Of a stretch of 64,000 bases of DNA, positions 56,181 through 64,000 are shown piece after piece. A program made the translations under genes and the position numbers. Positions within the stretch are counted from its first letter, which is position 1. The number at the start of each line of letters is the position of its first letter. The notes under the pieces were generated by a model, which was given only the letters and a program-made list of their open reading frames with translations, was not told the origin of the DNA and did not search any database. This DNA comes from CAVQBP01 sp963723205 (GTDB lineage Bacteria > Bacteroidota > Ignavibacteria > Ignavibacteriales > Ignavibacteriaceae): contig CAVRQC010000026.1 in assembly GCA_963723205.1 (NCBI GenBank), forward strand, positions 248,001 through 312,000. The letters are read 5' to 3'.

Positions 56181-56549
56181 ATGAAATATTTAATATTATT
56201 CCTAGTGATAATGTCGTTACCATTATTTGCTCAAGACAAAAAAGAAAATGATAAAACAGCACAAGACATTCAAACCAAAGAATGGATGACTAAAATATCA
56301 TCTGATCCTGAAATGCGGAATATAATGATGACAATGATTCTGGATGATACAAAAGGAAACAAAGAAGAAATGTCGATGCTGGGAAAAACAATTATGGATA
56401 ATCCAGGTATGAATTCTATTATTTCAGGTATGATGCAGAGAAATAATAATAGCAACGATATGACTGTTCCCTCACTTGATATGATGCGGGACAGTACTAA
56501 GGCTAAGACAATGAAAATGTCAGGTCATAAGTCATACCAAAAGAAATAA
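56181..56549 (+). CDS. Small methionine-rich exported protein
   Basis: 122 residues: signal peptide 1-18 ('LFLVIMSLPLFAQ'), then a charged, Met-rich helix-prone region ('MRNIMMTMILDDTKGNKEEM', 'MDNPGMNSIISGMMQRNNNS', 'MKMSGH'). About one residue in seven of the mature part is Met. Met-rich secreted proteins sometimes bind copper or silver, but no specific motif supports that here. Family not recognised; gene call rests on signal peptide and clean frame. A hairpin 140 bp downstream may end the transcript. Confidence 0.7.
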   Translation: MKYLILFLVIMSLPLFAQDKKENDKTAQDIQTKEWMTKISSDPEMRNIMMTMILDDTKGNKEEMSMLGKTIMDNPGMNSIISGMMQRNNNSNDMTVPSLDMMRDSTKAKTMKMSGHKSYQKK

Positions 56550-56892
56550 CTTTAATAATATTCTAAAAATATGATTCGGACAGAACAATTTTATAGAAAA
56601 TCGGATTTTTTGTTCGAGAAAAATCCAACCATTTCAGTATAATAAATGGAAAGATGATGCAGCTGTGTTGATAATTAAAAGCTTAAAAACCCGGTCTTTG
56701 AACGGGTTGAATTTAGTTTTAATAACCCTTTAGGATTAATCCCTTTTATGTCCATTAGAACCATTTATTAAGTAGTGTATTATCTATACCTTATATAAAC
56801 ATAGAATTGTTAGAATACAGAAGTGTTTGATAGACAATTCTCATTCATATTTATTATATTAATTTCAATGGAAAGTGAATATAGGTACTGAT
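56550..56892. other. Intergenic region with a candidate terminator
   Basis: No gene seen. Holds the hairpin at 56688-56708 and then AT-rich sequence that probably includes the promoter of the radical SAM pair. Confidence 0.5.
56688..56708 (+). terminator. Possible Rho-independent terminator
   Basis: Arms aacccg (56688-56693) / cgggtt (56703-56708) with a 9-base loop, followed by 'gaatttagtttt'. Short 6-bp stem, so moderate support; located between the Met-rich protein and the radical SAM pair. Confidence 0.4.
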
Positions 56893-58437
56893 ATGAGTTA
56901 TAAACTTCAGGTTGGAATAATAGATCTTGTATCCAAAAAACCAAACAAAAAATTATTTGCACGCATAATGAATGCGAACTTTGCAAGCATTATGCCTCAA
57001 GTTGTTGGAGTGTGGTGTGAAAAAGAAGGGCATGATGTAACATATATATGTTACACAGGTAAAGAAGATCTGATAAAAGAACTGCCCCTAAATGCAGATA
57101 TAATATTTATTGGTGCATTTACCGAATCTGCGCAAACAGCTTATGCCTTAAGTAATTTATTACGCTCACGAGGTGCTGTTACTGTATTAGGTGGTCCGCA
57201 TGCACGCTGCTACCCGGAAGATGCCGTAAAATATTTCGATTATGTTGTTGGTTTTACTGATAAAAATATTATTCATGAAATTCTGCATGATTGTTCACCC
57301 CACCGGCCGGAAGGTTTGTATCTCACCGCTCATAAGCAGCCTTTATCACTTCCGGGAGTAAAGGAACGATGGAAATTTATTGAACCGACTCTTAGGAAAG
57401 CTCCGTTAATAAAAATGGTTCCTATGCTCGGCAGTTTAGGCTGTCCTTATACATGCAGCTTCTGCATTGATTCAACTGTTGCTTATCAGCCTTTAGACTT
57501 TGATATTCTGAAGGAAGATTTGTCTTTCCTTCTTACCAAATTCAAACGACCCCTGGTAGGATGGCATGACCCGAATTTTGGGATCCGGTTTAACGAATAC
57601 ATGGATGCAATCGAAGAGGCAGTGCCTGAAAATCGGATCGATTTTATCGCTGAAAGCAGCTTATCTCTGTTATCCGAATCTCATGTAAAAAGGCTTAAAC
57701 GGAACGGTTTTGGAGCAATGCTGCCGGGTATTGAATCATGGTTTGATCTTGGAAATAAATCAAAGACCGGAAGCATGACAGGGATGGATAAGGTTGAAAA
57801 TATAGCGGAACATGTAAACATGATATTACGATATATTCCTTATGTTCAAACTAATTTCGTTTTAGGGCTTGATTCGGATATGGGTGAAGGACCATTTGAG
57901 TTAACAAAAAAATTTGTAGATATGACACCAGGTGCATTTCCCGGTTACTCGTTACTATCTGCATTTGGACAGGCAGCACCGCTTAATTTAGAATATCAAA
58001 AATTAAACCGGGTAATCCCCTTTCCGTTTCATTTCCTGGATAATAACCATGCTATGAATGTGAAACCTATGAACTATTCGTGGACTGAATTCTATTCTCA
58101 TATAATAGGCCTCGGCGAACATACGTTTTCATGGAGTGCAATTATGAAACGCATGGTAGCAACTAAAGCTTTCATCCCGAGATGGATGAACGTTGTACGT
58201 GCAATATCAGAAGAAGGTTTTGGAAGGGTTGCATACAATAAAAAAATACTGATGTATCTTAATTCTGATACTGAATTCCGGAAATATTTTGAACAAGAAA
58301 CAACCGAACTTCCAAAATTCTATAAAGATATTATAAAAAATGAATTGGGTCCCTTGTGGGAATGGCTCCCCGAAGGTGCAATTTCCCACAATCAGAATGC
58401 ATATCTAGAAACTATAGATGAACGAATTGCTGTATAA
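56893..58437 (+). CDS. B12-binding-domain radical SAM enzyme (first of pair)
   Basis: About 514 residues from 'MSYKLQVGIIDLVSK'; a GTG six codons upstream (56875) is an alternative. An N-terminal cobalamin-binding-like Rossmann domain (about 5-130, 'ADIIFIGAFTESAQTAYALS', 'TVLGGPHARCYPEDAVKYFD') lacks the classic D-x-H-x-x-G. The radical SAM barrel carries the [4Fe-4S] motif 'CPYTCSFCID' (C-x3-C-x2-C) near residue 185. Such enzymes often do unusual C-C or methyl transfers (lipids, hopanoids, tetrapyrroles). The next gene is a second one of the same class, 32 bp on. Substrate not predictable. Confidence 0.85.
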   Translation: MSYKLQVGIIDLVSKKPNKKLFARIMNANFASIMPQVVGVWCEKEGHDVTYICYTGKEDLIKELPLNADIIFIGAFTESAQTAYALSNLLRSRGAVTVLGGPHARCYPEDAVKYFDYVVGFTDKNIIHEILHDCSPHRPEGLYLTAHKQPLSLPGVKERWKFIEPTLRKAPLIKMVPMLGSLGCPYTCSFCIDSTVAYQPLDFDILKEDLSFLLTKFKRPLVGWHDPNFGIRFNEYMDAIEEAVPENRIDFIAESSLSLLSESHVKRLKRNGFGAMLPGIESWFDLGNKSKTGSMTGMDKVENIAEHVNMILRYIPYVQTNFVLGLDSDMGEGPFELTKKFVDMTPGAFPGYSLLSAFGQAAPLNLEYQKLNRVIPFPFHFLDNNHAMNVKPMNYSWTEFYSHIIGLGEHTFSWSAIMKRMVATKAFIPRWMNVVRAISEEGFGRVAYNKKILMYLNSDTEFRKYFEQETTELPKFYKDIIKNELGPLWEWLPEGAISHNQNAYLETIDERIAV

Positions 58438-58469
58438 GGAAATATCTTTAAAATTTTAGAAAGGTAAAG

Positions 58470-59948
58470 ATGAATATTTTATTAGTGTACCCGGAATATC
58501 CTGATACATTCTGGAGCTTTAAACATGCACTTAAATTTGTTTCAAAGAAAGCCAGCTTTCCGCCGTTAGGACTTTTAACGGTTGCTGCAATGCTGCCCAA
58601 AGACTGGTATAAAAAATTAATTGACATGAATGTAAATCAGTTGATGGAGGATGATATCCTTTGGGCAGATTTTGTTTTTATCAGTGCCATGTCTATTCAA
58701 AGTGAATCGGCAAATCAAGTAATCGAAAGATGCAAAAAGTTAAACACAAAAATTGTAGCCGGCGGACCCTTGTTTACAAGCAGTCCTGAATATTACGAAA
58801 ACGTTGATCACCTGGTTCTTAATGAAGCTGAAATTACTCTTCCGCAGTTTCTGAGTGATCTGAAAGAGGGAAAACCAAAGCAAAAATATACATCCGAAGA
58901 ATGGGCTGAAATTACAACAACTCCCCTGCCTCTTTGGGACCTTTTATCAAAAAAAAATTATTCCTCAATGAATCTTCAATATTCAAGAGGCTGCCCTTAT
59001 AATTGCGATTTTTGCGATATAACTGTTCTTTATGGAAGAAAACCACGAACTAAAACCAAAGATCAGGTAATTGCCGAATTGGATCATTTATATTTTACCG
59101 GGTGGAAAGGTCCTGTCTTCTTTGTTGATGATAATTTCATTGGAAACAAAGTAAAATTGAAGAAAGAAATTCTTCCTGCAATTGTTGAGTGGAATGAAAA
59201 AAGAAAAAATCCATTTTATTTTAACACTGAGGTATCAATCAATCTTGCCGATGATGATAAACTGATGCAGCTTATGGTTAAGGCTGGTTTCGAAGCTGTA
59301 TTTATTGGCATAGAATCCCCTAACGAAGAAAGCTTGGTTGAATGTAATAAAACTCAAAATAGAAACCGTGATCTAATTACTAGTGTCAGGAAAATTCAAG
59401 AGTCAGGTTTAGAGGTTCAGGGAGGATTTATTGTCGGGTTTGATAATGACCCTCCGACAATCTTCGATAAGCTTACAAACTTTATTCAGGAAAGCGGAAT
59501 AGTAACCGCAATGGTTGGATTATTAAATGCTCCAAAGGGAACAATGTTAGAGAAAAGACTGCTTAATGAAGGAAGATTGTTAAATGATTTTACCGGTAAC
59601 AATACTGACTTTTCGATCAATTTTATTCCAAAAATGAATCCGGAAGTACTAATGGACGGATATAAAAAAATCCTTAATACTATATATTCACCCAAATGTT
59701 ATTATGCGCGGGTCACGAAATTTCTTAAGGACTTTGAGCCGCAGAAAAAGAAAATATTTCATATCAATGCTAGTTATGTACAGGCATTAATTAAATCAAT
59801 TTTCAAATTAGGCATTGCCGGAAAAGAAAGATTTTATTACTGGAAACTTTTTTTCTGGTCTTTATTCAGAAAGCCCCAGCTTTTTTCCCTGGCAATTCTA
59901 TTCTCCATATATGGCTTTCATTTCAGAAAGATTTCAAGTGATGTCTAA
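58470..59948 (+). CDS. B12-binding radical SAM enzyme with DUF4070-type C-terminus (second of pair)
   Basis: 492 residues. B12-binding-like N-domain ('LLVYPEYPDTFWSFKHALKF', 'FVFISAMSIQSESANQVIER', 'IVAGGPLFTSSPEYY'), [4Fe-4S] motif 'CPYNCDFCDI' near residue 175, 'FFVDDNFIGNKVKLKKEILP' and 'FEAVFIGIESPNEESL'. The C-terminus ('YYARVTKFLKDFEP' onward) matches the DUF4070 type seen in hopanoid C-2 methylase-like (HpnP-like) enzymes. No direct evidence for hopanoid genes in this window. The two genes form a likely operon. Confidence 0.87.
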   Translation: MNILLVYPEYPDTFWSFKHALKFVSKKASFPPLGLLTVAAMLPKDWYKKLIDMNVNQLMEDDILWADFVFISAMSIQSESANQVIERCKKLNTKIVAGGPLFTSSPEYYENVDHLVLNEAEITLPQFLSDLKEGKPKQKYTSEEWAEITTTPLPLWDLLSKKNYSSMNLQYSRGCPYNCDFCDITVLYGRKPRTKTKDQVIAELDHLYFTGWKGPVFFVDDNFIGNKVKLKKEILPAIVEWNEKRKNPFYFNTEVSINLADDDKLMQLMVKAGFEAVFIGIESPNEESLVECNKTQNRNRDLITSVRKIQESGLEVQGGFIVGFDNDPPTIFDKLTNFIQESGIVTAMVGLLNAPKGTMLEKRLLNEGRLLNDFTGNNTDFSINFIPKMNPEVLMDGYKKILNTIYSPKCYYARVTKFLKDFEPQKKKIFHINASYVQALIKSIFKLGIAGKERFYYWKLFFWSLFRKPQLFSLAILFSIYGFHFRKISSDV

Positions 59949-60140
59949 CTATTTAAAATAAAAGTTTAAATTTTAAAAGATGCACAATTAAAATATAAAG
60001 TGTTACCTGCTTTGGATAATTTTCAGTTAGCTTAATTGAAAGAAATGAAGAAGTTTAAAATTGTAAGAAATAAAAAAGACGGTCTTTTGTATCTCAGATA
60101 AAAAATATTTTTTTCTGGAAAACTATTTTGACATAAAATT

Positions 60141-60752
60141 ATGGAACTTACTATTTTCTTAAAAGGAATTTGTATTGGTTTTGCTTTGGCAGTCCCCATT
60201 GGGCCAATAGGAATTATGTGTATTCGTAAGACAATTACCGAGGGACGAATACGCGGATTAATTATAGGTCTTGGTGCTGCAACTGCAGATTTAATTTATG
60301 GCCTTATTGCTGCATTTGGACTTACGGTTATTTCAAGCACACTTGATAGTCAAAAAATTTGGATTCGGCTTGTTGGAGGACTCCTCTTTCTCTTCCTTGG
60401 TATAAAAGCATTTCGTTCCCGACCGGTTAAGACCAATTTTTCTATAGACAAAAGCAGTTTCTTAAAAATATATTTATCCACTGTTTTTTTAACACTTACC
60501 AATCCCATGACAATCTTTGCCTATATTGCTGTATTTGCTGCACTTAGTTTAGGATCAGGCCTGAATTATTTTTCTATGTCAGCTCTTGTTTCAGGAGTTT
60601 TTATTGGTTCATTTTTATGGTTTCTCTCTCTTAATTCGGGTGTTATTCTTTTTAGAAAAAAACTGGATTTAGGCGGGATTCAATGGGTTAACAGGATTGC
60701 GGGTATTTTAATAATTATCTCCGGTATTGTTGCTATCACAAGTTTATTATAA
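60141..60752 (+). CDS. LysE-family exporter
   Basis: 203 residues, about six membrane spans. 'GICIGFALAVPIGPIGIMCI' is the LysE/RhtB signature near the N-terminus, and 'FLTLTNPMTIFAYIAVFAAL' is the second conserved TNP-x-T motif. Members export amino acids such as lysine, threonine or homoserine, or other small cations. It stands alone between two unrelated transcription units. Substrate unknown. Confidence 0.9.
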   Translation: MELTIFLKGICIGFALAVPIGPIGIMCIRKTITEGRIRGLIIGLGAATADLIYGLIAAFGLTVISSTLDSQKIWIRLVGGLLFLFLGIKAFRSRPVKTNFSIDKSSFLKIYLSTVFLTLTNPMTIFAYIAVFAALSLGSGLNYFSMSALVSGVFIGSFLWFLSLNSGVILFRKKLDLGGIQWVNRIAGILIIISGIVAITSLL

Positions 60753-61009
60753 ATATTTTTAACTTTTTTCGAGATAGTTTAATTGTGTTTATCAATTAGG
60801 GAATTCGATAATTAAGTGCATCATATTATTGTTAGAATGCTTCCGATTGGCATTAGCAGGTTAAATTTTTATGTTTATAAAAAATGAATTAAACTTTCAG
60901 CTGAGTAGAGTTTTCACAGGTTAATTTATTCTGATTTCATCTTTTAAGTAGATTCATTCTGGTAAATATAGATTTTCAGAAGTACCATGATTTATATTTG
61001 AAAGAAGTT

Positions 61010-63985
61010 ATGAAAAAGGAAACAATATCCAAACGATCTCCGGTTAAAAGAAAGAAAAAAACCGCTTTAGAATTACCCGCTGATAATACATTTTATGTAG
61101 TGGGCATCGGTGCTTCCGCAGGCGGTTTAGATGCTCTCGAAAGATTTTTCGGAAATATGCCTGAGAGTTCCGGCATGGCTTTTATTGTAGTATCGCATTT
61201 AGATCCTACTCATATAAGTATAATGCCAGAACTAATTCAAAAATCAACTAAAATGAAATTATTCCAGGCAGAAGACGGAATGATACTTGAGCCTAATCAT
61301 GTATATGTTGCACCTGCTAACCGTGATTTAGCAATACTTCACGGTACAATCCAGCTAATAGAACCTGTTGAGGCACATGGATTCCGGCTTCCGATTGATT
61401 TTTTCTTTAAATCGCTTTCGGCAGATTTAGGTGAAAAAGCCATTTGTATTATCCTCTCCGGCATGGCTTCCGACGGTACTGCAGGGTTAAAATCAGTTAA
61501 AAGTGAACTAGGAATGGTGATGGTTCAGGAACCAAAATCAGCAAAATTCGATGGTATGCCAAGCAGTGCCATCAAAACGGGTTTAGCTGATTACATCCTT
61601 CCACCAGAAGAAATGCCGGGTCAGTTGATTAAATATACCGCTCAAAAAGTTAAAGGTATTTTATTAGACAGAGCAATTACCGATGATAAAATTCCCGATT
61701 CATTTCAAAAGATATTCATACTTCTCAGGACATACACCGGCCACGACTTTTCGCTTTACAAACAAAATACAATTTACAGGCGGGTAGAAAGAAGAATGAA
61801 TATTTCTCAACTGGATAATATTCCAAATTATATCCGGCTGCTTCAGGAGGACCCGTCAGAAATTAAAAACTTGTTTAAGGAGCTTTTAATCGGGGTAACA
61901 AATTTTTTCAGAGACCCGGAATCTTTCGAAAATTTGAAAAAGGTATTATTAGATTTAGTAAAAAACAAACCGGATAGCGGCCAGATAAGAATTTGGGTAC
62001 CCGGTTGTTCTACCGGTGAAGAAGCATACTCGGTTGCAATTATATTACGGGAATGTATGGATGAAGTGAAGAAATATTTCAACGTACAGATATTTGCTAC
62101 GGATATTGATAGTGATGCAATTGAAAAAGCCCGCATCGGCTCATTTTCAGGAATTGAACCCGATGTTAGTAAAGAACGTTTGAAACGTTTCTTTAGGTAC
62201 GAGGGAAATTTATTTCATATTCGAAAAGAAATTAGAGAAATGCTGGTATTTGCACCTCAAAGCATTATTAAAGATCCTCCGTTTACCAAACTTGATCTAA
62301 TCTGCTGCCGCAATCTTTTAATATATTTAAATACTGAATTACAGAAAAAAATAATTCCCCTTTTCCATTACAGCCTTTTACCCAACGGAATACTTTTCCT
62401 CGGATCATCGGAAACTATCGGGGGGTTTGTTGACCTATTTTCAATTTCAGATAAGAAATGGAAAATTTACAGAAGAAGAGATTCCATTTACTCTGCACAG
62501 CCTTATATAGACTTCCCGGTATCGCGGTCAAAAGAAAAAACTCATGAGACTATTATGAATAAGGATAAATTAAAAAACATTACCGGATTAGCAGAAAAAG
62601 TTATCCTGCAAAGCTACTCTCCAAATTGTGTGATAATATCTGAAAATGGAGATATAGTTTATATTCACGGGAGAACCGGCAAATACCTTGAGCTTACTAA
62701 CGGCGAAGCCAAGATGAACATTTTTGAAATGGCACGCGAAGGATTAAAGCAGGAACTTCCGGTATTGGTTAGAAAAGTTTTATCGAGCAGGAAATCATTA
62801 ACCGTCGAAGGTATAAAAGTAAAATCCGCCGGCAGAGGACGGTTAACAAATCTTACAATCAAACCGGTCAAAGAACCGGAGGAAATGCGGGGTTCCCTAT
62901 TGATGATTTTTGAAGAAGTAATTCCGCAAAAGAAAATCCCGGCTTCTAAAAAGATCCAGTATGAAAAGAAATCGGAAAAAATCATCAAAGGACTTGAACG
63001 GGAATTAAAATCTACCAAAGAAGATTTAAGAGCAACCATCGAAGAACTGGAAACTTCCAATGAAGAACTAAAATCGACTAATGAAGAAATGCAATCAACA
63101 AATGAGGAGATGCAGAGTTCAAATGAAGAATTGGAAACTTCTAAAGAGGAATTACAGTCGCTAAACGAGGAATTGATTACTGTAAACACGGAGCTGCAAA
63201 ATACAAATGAAGAATTATCAGTTATTAATAATAATATGAAAAACTTGCTGGACAGTACTGATATCCCGACTATATTTCTTGATAATAATTTATTTATTAA
63301 AAGTTTTACGTCCAATGCGACCAAAGTTGTGAATTTAATTTCTTCCGACATTGGAAGGCCAATAACCCATTTAGCTACAAATCTTAAATATGAAAACTTT
63401 ATTGAAGATACAAAGGAAGTATTAAGAACCCTTGTTTATAAAGAGATTGAGCTGCAAACCGACAATGGCATATGGTATCAAATGCGGATATTACCATACA
63501 GGACAATAAGTAATGTTATTGACGGCGTTGTGATTACATTTACGAATATTAACAATTTAAAAACTGCTTACGAGGAAATAAATAAGCTGAATGAGGACAT
63601 TCAGCTTGCACGTGTGTATGCCGATAATATTATTGATACAGTGAGGGATTCGCTTCTTATTCTCGATAAAGATTTGAAAGTTCTTTCAGCTAACCGGTCT
63701 TTTTACAAAATGTTTAATAATACCAGTGAAAAAACTGTCGGTAAGTTTATATACGAACTTGATAATAGAAAGTGGGATAAACCTCAATTGCGTAAACTTC
63801 TTGAGCAGATAATTCCAAAACGTAATTTTTTTGAAAATTATGAGATCGAATACGATTTTTCAAACGAAGGCAGAAAAAAGTTCTTATTAAATGCACGCCA
63901 GATATTTCAGGGTGAAAAAGGAACTAAGCTCATTCTTCTTGCGTTCCAATTAAAAAATATAAAACAAAAAGGAGCCGGGGAATGA
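61010..63985 (+). CDS. CheB-CheR hybrid chemotaxis/PAS signalling protein
   Basis: About 991 residues from the ATG at 61010; a TTG 4 codons upstream is possible. A CheB methylesterase domain (about 30-215) has the catalytic Ser in 'GIGASAGGLDALERF', His in 'VVSHLDPTHISIMPEL' and Asp in 'ILSGMASDGTAGLKSVKSEL'. There is no N-terminal receiver domain. A CheR methyltransferase domain follows (about 230-490, SAM motif 'IWVPGCSTGEEAYSVAIILR', 'LICCRNLLIYL'). A PAS-like segment precedes a striking coiled coil of (T/S)NEE(L/M) repeats (about 660-745) and then PAS domains to the end. It overlaps the next ATG by four bases. Probably a cytoplasmic sensor in a CheB/CheR-type signalling unit, coupled to a kinase. 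Confidence 0.93.
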   Translation: MKKETISKRSPVKRKKKTALELPADNTFYVVGIGASAGGLDALERFFGNMPESSGMAFIVVSHLDPTHISIMPELIQKSTKMKLFQAEDGMILEPNHVYVAPANRDLAILHGTIQLIEPVEAHGFRLPIDFFFKSLSADLGEKAICIILSGMASDGTAGLKSVKSELGMVMVQEPKSAKFDGMPSSAIKTGLADYILPPEEMPGQLIKYTAQKVKGILLDRAITDDKIPDSFQKIFILLRTYTGHDFSLYKQNTIYRRVERRMNISQLDNIPNYIRLLQEDPSEIKNLFKELLIGVTNFFRDPESFENLKKVLLDLVKNKPDSGQIRIWVPGCSTGEEAYSVAIILRECMDEVKKYFNVQIFATDIDSDAIEKARIGSFSGIEPDVSKERLKRFFRYEGNLFHIRKEIREMLVFAPQSIIKDPPFTKLDLICCRNLLIYLNTELQKKIIPLFHYSLLPNGILFLGSSETIGGFVDLFSISDKKWKIYRRRDSIYSAQPYIDFPVSRSKEKTHETIMNKDKLKNITGLAEKVILQSYSPNCVIISENGDIVYIHGRTGKYLELTNGEAKMNIFEMAREGLKQELPVLVRKVLSSRKSLTVEGIKVKSAGRGRLTNLTIKPVKEPEEMRGSLLMIFEEVIPQKKIPASKKIQYEKKSEKIIKGLERELKSTKEDLRATIEELETSNEELKSTNEEMQSTNEEMQSSNEELETSKEELQSLNEELITVNTELQNTNEELSVINNNMKNLLDSTDIPTIFLDNNLFIKSFTSNATKVVNLISSDIGRPITHLATNLKYENFIEDTKEVLRTLVYKEIELQTDNGIWYQMRILPYRTISNVIDGVVITFTNINNLKTAYEEINKLNEDIQLARVYADNIIDTVRDSLLILDKDLKVLSANRSFYKMFNNTSEKTVGKFIYELDNRKWDKPQLRKLLEQIIPKRNFFENYEIEYDFSNEGRKKFLLNARQIFQGEKGTKLILLAFQLKNIKQKGAGE

Positions 63986-64000
63986 AAAACACAGGGAAAG
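63982..64000 (+). CDS. Start of next gene, cut by window end
   Basis: An ATG overlapping the CheB-CheR stop (ATGA) encodes 'MKNTGK' to the window edge, preceded by 'ggag' at 63971-63974. In this context a PAS/histidine kinase is common, but nothing in these six codons shows it. Confidence 0.4.

Noticed and set aside
62665..63351. 228-residue open frame on the minus strand opposite the CheB-CheR gene
   Set aside because: It mirrors the NEE-repeat coiled coil; low-complexity Ser/Leu-rich translation, no domain, and the plus strand has a well-supported gene.
1..64000. CRISPR arrays, rRNA genes or complete tRNA genes
   Set aside because: No regularly spaced direct repeats or rRNA sequence were noticed, and only a tRNA 3'-half-like fragment was seen; a covariance-model scan was not possible.

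Overview
The window looks like a chromosome of the Ignavibacteriota (Ignavibacteria, FCB group). It is AT-rich. Seven intact exported proteins and one decayed one end in the type IX secretion (T9SS) sorting module typical of that lineage: an 'NYPNPFNP-T' box, a 'V-L-VYD-LG-EV' strand, and a C-terminal 'SGIYFYR...KKMILLK/R'. There is a carboxypeptidase-regulatory-domain TonB receptor and no SusD. The taxonomic call rests on these hallmarks, not on a marker gene.

Layout. (1) 1-4193, plus strand: the 3' end of a GH50-like glycosidase, a zinc-type alcohol dehydrogenase, a Gfo/Idh/MocA oxidoreductase and a GntP-type permease. (2) 4455-42949, all minus strand: about 38 kb of carbohydrate-active genes. 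In genomic order these are GH43, GH51, LacZ-type GH2, then five T9SS-tagged secreted proteins in a row (GH30, GH43 arabinanase, CotH-like, GH16, GH43 exo-galactanase-like). Next come GH2, GH31, a LacI regulator, GH35, GH31-PA14, a T9SS-tagged GH2-PASTA-CBM32, a lipoprotein GH2, a T9SS-tagged beta-helix protein and a frameshifted TonB-dependent receptor. (3) 43101-48379, minus strand: LacI regulator, SSS sugar symporter, a tiny membrane protein, galK and galT, with candidate operators. (4) 49023-54340: a zone of gene decay with a BNR/T9SS protein, a tRNA 3'-half next to an integrase remnant, a Crp-like gene, NAD(P)H-hydrate epimerase, and a GH63/MGH1-like glucosidase with one frameshift. (5) 54438-64000: small stress and redox proteins, two B12-binding radical SAM enzymes, a LysE exporter, a CheB-CheR hybrid sensor and the first codons of the next gene.

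How they work together (inference). The enzyme set fits breakdown of a galactose- and arabinose-rich plant polymer, most simply type II arabinogalactan. T9SS-tagged endo- and backbone-acting enzymes would act outside the cell and the TonB receptor would import oligosaccharides. Untagged GH2, GH35, GH43, GH51 and GH31 enzymes would finish the job in the periplasm. The SSS symporter with GalK and GalT would bring galactose into the Leloir pathway. The two GH31 enzymes suggest alpha-xylosyl or alpha-glucosyl side chains, so xyloglucan is an alternative or extra substrate.

Most unusual: two unrelated palindromes sit in frame at the same point of two T9SS sorting domains; a dehydrogenase has lost all four structural-zinc cysteines; an inverted-repeat-bounded element lies upstream of the LacZ-type gene; three contiguous 12-mer LacI-type half-palindromes lie upstream of the gal regulator; and a graveyard of pseudogenes sits around an att-like tRNA fragment.
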